DNA of 8,635 nt from Anaerolineae bacterium (GTDB lineage Bacteria; Chloroflexota; Anaerolineae; 4572-78; J111): positions 1-8,635 of the forward strand of contig JAGRCC010000764.1 of assembly GCA_020433785.1 (NCBI GenBank), written 5' to 3'. A program made the position numbers and the translations under genes. Of this stretch, positions 5,878 to 8,635 are shown one piece after another. Below the pieces are notes generated by a model. It ran no database searches. It had not been told where the DNA came from and worked only from the letters and a program-made list of their open reading frames with translations. Each line of letters begins with the position of its first letter. Within the stretch, counting starts at the first letter, position 1.

Positions 5878-6927
5878 TTGAGTAAACGCGTAACCATTGC
5901 GGAAGTGGCCGAGGCAGCTGGCGTCTCTATGATGACAGTATCCCGCGCCATCAACAATAAAGGGGGGATCGGTGAAGATACCCGGCAGCGCATTCTGCAG
6001 ATAGCCCAAGAAATGGGGTACCGTCCCAACAATCTGGCGCGAGGTATGGTCACACAGCGCACAGGAACCATTGGGCTGGTTGTGCCGGATATTGGGAGTC
6101 CTTTTTTCGCTCAAATTGCTAAAGGCATTGAGAATGTCGCTTATGTAAACGGCTACAATGTGTTTTTAATGGATGCCGAAAACGTTGACCGTGAAATAGC
6201 AGCCTTGAACTCTTTGTGGGAAAATCGGGTTGATGGTTTGATTTTATGTACTTCGCGTCTTGATCAGGAGCAGTTAAAGCTCAGGTTAGAGCGGTTTTCA
6301 TTTACTGTTCTGATCAATTGTTTGCTGGAAACAGACATGGCGGGTGTTTGCAAGATAAACGTGGATGATGAGAATGGGGCTAGACAAGCTGTTGACAACC
6401 TTGCCTCTGCGGGACATACACACATCGCCTTTATTGCCGGCCCGGATTATCTGCTAAGCAGTCAGCAGCGGCTGGTGGGCTATCGCTCAAGTCTCAGTAC
6501 CCATCAATTACCATTCCGAGAGGAATTCATCAGACAATGCACGCCGGATACAGATGGTGGGTATGCGGCAGCCGTAGCCCTGTTAAACAAACACCCGGAA
6601 ATAACGGCCATTTTTGCTTTTAACGACCTGATAGCTGCAGGTGCTCTGCGCGCCTGTGCTGATTTAAATCGACACGTTCCAAACGACGTAGCCATCATTG
6701 GTTGGGATGATAGTTCGTTGACTTCGCTTTTGACGCCGACATTGAGTACGCTGCGTATCGCTAAACGCGAGCTGGGGGCAACGGCCATGCGCATTTTGAA
6801 TCAGCTCATGAATGGCGAGCAGCTGGTGGAGGATTGCCATCAGATTATTAAGCCGGAGCTTGTTTTACGACAATCTACGGCTGTTCCCTCATTTAGCACT
6901 TCTAAACCAAATCCAAAAGACATCTGA
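5878..6927 (+). CDS. LacI/GalR-family transcriptional regulator
   Basis: A 349-residue DNA-binding repressor of normal family length. The N-terminal helix-turn-helix begins VTIAEVAEAAGVSMMTVSRAIN (residues 5-26), with recognition positions Met18-Met19 where LacI has Tyr-Gln. A second conserved part runs to MGYRPNNLARGM, where Met57 occupies the place of the DNA-intercalating hinge Leu of LacI/PurR. From about 64 comes the periplasmic-binding-protein-like effector domain: GLVVPDIGSPFFAQIAKGIE, VDGLILC, HIAFIAG, AIFAFNDLIAAGAL and IIGWDDSSLTSLLTP. TTG at 5878 is chosen because of GGAGGG upstream and the typical MSKRVTIAEVA start; ATG 5866 and TTG 5839 lack a ribosome site. It is divergent from the glucuronide operon and probably represses it and itself through the AACGTT sites. 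The inducer is presumably glucuronate, fructuronate or the glucuronide, which is inference from context. Confidence 0.93.
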   Translation: MSKRVTIAEVAEAAGVSMMTVSRAINNKGGIGEDTRQRILQIAQEMGYRPNNLARGMVTQRTGTIGLVVPDIGSPFFAQIAKGIENVAYVNGYNVFLMDAENVDREIAALNSLWENRVDGLILCTSRLDQEQLKLRLERFSFTVLINCLLETDMAGVCKINVDDENGARQAVDNLASAGHTHIAFIAGPDYLLSSQQRLVGYRSSLSTHQLPFREEFIRQCTPDTDGGYAAAVALLNKHPEITAIFAFNDLIAAGALRACADLNRHVPNDVAIIGWDDSSLTSLLTPTLSTLRIAKRELGATAMRILNQLMNGEQLVEDCHQIIKPELVLRQSTAVPSFSTSKPNPKDI

Positions 6928-6959
6928 ACAACTTCTGAACATCTTTTCGATAGACTCCT

Positions 6960-6991
6960 AACTAAGTTCAAACAAACCCAATCACTTAGTT
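6960..6991. repeat. 8-bp inverted repeat in the regulator/secreted-protein gap
   Basis: AACTAAGT (6960-6967) and ACTTAGTT (6984-6991) are exact reverse complements around 16 nt. It ends just before the GGAGG (6995-6999) of the next gene. No T-run follows. It may be a weak hairpin ending the regulator transcript or a leader structure near the ribosome site. Confidence 0.4.
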
Positions 6992-7011
6992 CTTGGAGGT
7001 AAAACCGAAAA

Positions 7012-7722
7012 ATGATACGTTTGAATAAATGGATTTTCAGCCTGGTGTTGGCCTTGATCGTATTCGGTGGGGCGGCGTTCGCCTATGCCGCGCCGGGTGA
7101 TGGCGGGCCTCCGGGTGGGGGGCCTGGCCGCGGTCCTGGCGGTATGGGCGGCGGTGAGGTTACCGCTGTAGCTGATGATAGCCTGACGGTTGAAACGCCC
7201 AATGGCGAGTCGATTACGGTTAATGTGTCGGATGATACCGTCATCCACATCGTCGAAACCGGCGCGGAAGGCTCGTTGGATGATATCGACGTGGGCGACC
7301 ACATTCAAGCTCACGGCCCCCGCAACGATGACAATGAGATCGACGCCGACCAGATCGCCGTGATGCCTGATGGCGACCGCGTCAGTGGTCGCGTTACGGC
7401 TGTTGATGACGATACAATCACCGTTGAAAATCGCGACGATACCATCACCATTAACGTTAGCAACGACACGGTCTTCCGCAATCGCGATGAAACCCTCAAC
7501 CTGGACGACGTAACCGAAGGCGCGCACATCGATGCCTATGGCGACCTGGACGATGATGAGCTTGATGCAGAGTTAGTGCTCATCGCCCCCGGTCCGCAAG
7601 ACGGCCCGCCGCCTCAAGATGATGGTCAAGGCCCGCCGCCCAACGACGACGGCCAAGGCCCGCCGTCCAATGACGATGGCCAAGGCCCACCGCCCGGCCC
7701 GCGCCCTAATCGCAACCAATAA
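7012..7722 (+). CDS. Secreted acidic protein with two DUF5666-like repeats and a Pro-rich repeat tail
   Basis: 236 residues, function unknown. A clear signal peptide (basic start, hydrophobic 7-24, AYA at 24-26, likely cut after 26) sends it out of the cytoplasm. A Gly/Pro-rich linker (29-48) follows. Two homologous units of about 70 residues come next: GEVTAVADDSLTVE...(48-118) and GRVTAVDDDTITVE...(126-192). Each has the pattern G-x-V-T-A-V, a T-V-E strand, an I-T-V/I-N-V-S-x-D-T-V strand and a final D-A-D/E strand. This matches DUF5666-type small beta-barrel repeats. The mature part is very rich in Asp. The tail (about 193-236) holds three (Q/N)DDGQGPP(P/S) repeats. GGAGG lies 12 bases before the ATG, a long spacing. 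It follows the regulator by 84 bp, with no visible link to glucuronide use. Acidic clusters suggest cation binding or cell-envelope attachment, which is inference. Confidence 0.85.
   Translation: MIRLNKWIFSLVLALIVFGGAAFAYAAPGDGGPPGGGPGRGPGGMGGGEVTAVADDSLTVETPNGESITVNVSDDTVIHIVETGAEGSLDDIDVGDHIQAHGPRNDDNEIDADQIAVMPDGDRVSGRVTAVDDDTITVENRDDTITINVSNDTVFRNRDETLNLDDVTEGAHIDAYGDLDDDELDAELVLIAPGPQDGPPPQDDGQGPPPNDDGQGPPSNDDGQGPPPGPRPNRNQ
7615..7695 (+). repeat. Three tandem 27-bp in-frame repeats in the secreted protein tail
   Basis: Units at 7615-7641, 7642-7668 and 7669-7695 encode QDDGQGPPP, NDDGQGPPS and NDDGQGPPP. Differences are mostly third-base or conservative, so the unit is maintained at protein level while able to expand or contract. 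A degraded partial unit (QDGPPP) precedes them. Confidence 0.85.
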
Positions 7723-7742
7723 GTCAAAACAGTAAACAAACG

Positions 7743-7771
7743 TTGTAAATAAACCACCCTCCCCCTAAAAT
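7743..7771 (+). promoter_or_regulatory. Possible sigma70-type promoter of the last gene
   Basis: TTGTAA (7743-7748, four of six) is followed after 17 bp by TAAAAT (7766-7771, five of six). The start would be near 7778, which would put the 7772-7816 hairpin at the very 5' end of the transcript. This rests on the match and spacing only. Confidence 0.4.
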
Positions 7772-7816
7772 GGAGACAAGGAGATTAGGAGATAGTTCCC
7801 CTAATCTCCAGTCTCC
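7772..7816. repeat. Strong two-tier hairpin, GAGATT repeat family copy 2
   Basis: GGAGATTAGG (7780-7789) pairs perfectly with CCTAATCTCC (7800-7809) around a 10-nt loop. An outer GGAGAC (7772-7777) pairs with GTCTCC (7811-7816) across a 2-by-1 internal loop, for 16 bp in all. It shares the 14-mer GGAGATTAGGAGAT with the copy at 3901-3914. No T-run follows, so it may work as an mRNA-stabilising or attenuating hairpin rather than a classical terminator. It lies 49 bp after the preceding stop and 19 bp before the next start. Confidence 0.8.
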
Positions 7817-7835
7817 CACCTGAAAGTGATACCTG

Positions 7836-8635
7836 ATGATCCTGAAGAAACTGACCAAACTTACCTTACTCCTAAGCAGCATAACACTCCTAACACTGAT
7901 CATTTCCCTCATTCCCCCATCGCAAACCGAACTCAATGGCGCATCCCCAACCAACTTTAGCACTATCACTTACGAACTCGACTGGGATTGGGGCGATGCC
8001 GTGCTAACCAGCGACGGCTGGTTTGTCACCAACGACCGGGGATTTCAAATACACGTTCAACGTGGCTATTTAGTCAATCGCAGTCTGGAGTTGATCGAAT
8101 GTACCGGCAGCGACGCGACCGGCGAAAGCATCACTGGTCGGCTGCGCCAGACCTTGGCGGCCCAACCGGCCTATGCCGGCCACGGCGGCGTTCACGACAC
8201 CTCACGCATCACCGCCCCGTTAGTTGAGTCTCTGACTAAGCCGGTGGCCCAGGCCGTTGAAACGATTTTGGTGACGGCTCCCAACTACTGCCAGCTGCAT
8301 TATCTGGTCGCGCCTGGGATCGAGACGGCCCGGTATCTGCCGCACGACGTCGAGATGATGGGCGTAACGCTGTGGCTCGAAGGCGACTATCTCGCGCCCG
8401 GTACATCAACCTCCGTACCGTTTACCATCCAAACCCATCTAGCCTGGGGCGAGGCGGTGGAGCTAATGACTTCAGCTTCAGAGTCGCTCGATACGCTGCA
8501 ACGCGATAATGTGGCGTTACAGATTACGGTTCGACGTGACTTAGCGTCGCTCTTTGATGGGGTCGATTTTGAAGCCATGTCTGACATCGAGCAAGCCAAA
8601 ACGGTGCTGCGGTCGCTGACCCAAAATACCGACGT
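7836..8635 (+). CDS. Secreted or membrane-anchored protein of unknown function, His/Cys-containing (C-terminus beyond window)
   Basis: Open for 266 codons to the right edge without a stop. The start MILKKLTKLTLLL has Lys4, Lys5 and Lys8 before a hydrophobic stretch to about residue 26: a signal peptide or N-terminal anchor, with no clear AxA cut site and no lipobox. The mature part reads like an extracytoplasmic beta-rich domain: TSDGWFVTNDRGFQIHVQRG (58-77), YLVNRSLELIEC (78-89), AGHGGVHD (114-121), LVESLTKP (129-136), YCQLHYLVAP (151-160) and near the end LFDGVDF. Two Cys (89, 152) could form a disulfide; His73, His116, His120 and His155 could bind metal. I do not recognise the family with certainty; order and spacing faintly recall MbnP-like periplasmic copper-associated proteins. 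The ATG at 7836 has only a weak GAAAG-type ribosome site, so the start is fair rather than firm. No link to the glucuronide operon is seen. Confidence 0.75.
   Translation, partial: MILKKLTKLTLLLSSITLLTLIISLIPPSQTELNGASPTNFSTITYELDWDWGDAVLTSDGWFVTNDRGFQIHVQRGYLVNRSLELIECTGSDATGESITGRLRQTLAAQPAYAGHGGVHDTSRITAPLVESLTKPVAQAVETILVTAPNYCQLHYLVAPGIETARYLPHDVEMMGVTLWLEGDYLAPGTSTSVPFTIQTHLAWGEAVELMTSASESLDTLQRDNVALQITVRRDLASLFDGVDFEAMSDIEQAKTVLRSLTQNTD

Noticed and set aside
7451..7461. TTAACGTTAGC, an 11-base match to half of the operator palindrome
   Set aside because: It encodes part of a conserved I-N-V-S strand in the DUF5666-like gene and has no symmetrical partner, so it is most likely coincidence.
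6982..7527. Minus-strand 181-codon frame opposite the DUF5666-like gene
   Set aside because: A shadow of the GC-rich, Asp-rich coding strand. The plus frame has a signal peptide, domain repeats and in-frame tail repeats.
7615..7695. Regular 27-bp repeats considered as a CRISPR array
   Set aside because: Units are contiguous without spacers and stay in frame within a coding region; this is a protein repeat.

Overview
The window looks like a bacterial chromosome carrying a glycoside-utilisation locus: five catabolic genes on the minus strand, a divergent LacI-family regulator, then two secreted proteins on the plus strand. The source is probably an environmental bacterium of moderate GC. The accessory style (GPH symporter, LacI regulator, DUF5666-like secreted protein, GAGATT-type intergenic repeats) suggests Chloroflexota/Anaerolineae, but that is a low-confidence guess with no marker gene behind it.

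Minus-strand operon, in transcription order (right to left): a GPH-type cation symporter (3971-5437, GTG start), a GH2 beta-glucuronidase (2043-3812), a short-chain dehydrogenase of the YjmF/UxuB D-mannonate oxidoreductase type (1152-1982), a gluconokinase (618-1124), and the N-terminal 190 residues of decarboxylating 6-phosphogluconate dehydrogenase (1-570, cut by the window edge). The last three gaps are 27 to 60 bp, and the gap after the symporter is 158 bp. The likely logic is import of an intact glucuronide, cytoplasmic cleavage to glucuronate, then hexuronate reduction. Gluconokinase and 6-phosphogluconate dehydrogenase also give a gluconate to 6-phosphogluconate to ribulose-5-phosphate branch. 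How the two halves connect is not evident: no uronate isomerase, mannonate dehydratase, KDG kinase or KDPG aldolase lies in the window.

Control region (5438-5877): the operon has a near-consensus sigma70 promoter (TTGACA, 17 bp, TATATT). Its -10 box and predicted start lie inside a perfect 50-bp palindrome (5487-5536) whose core holds AACGTT-AGCGCT-AACGTT. Similar sites sit just downstream of a TTGACA/TAGGAT promoter for the LacI-type gene (5878-6927, probable TTG start). This fits one regulator repressing both the operon and itself. A perfect 14-bp inverted repeat (5584-5626) lies between the two promoters and is unexplained.

Right part: a secreted acidic protein with two DUF5666-like repeats and a proline-rich tail of three 9-residue repeats (7012-7722). 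A hairpin repeat (7772-7816) follows, related to one in the symporter/glucuronidase gap. Last is the start of a secreted His/Cys-containing protein of unknown function that runs off the right edge (7836-8635).
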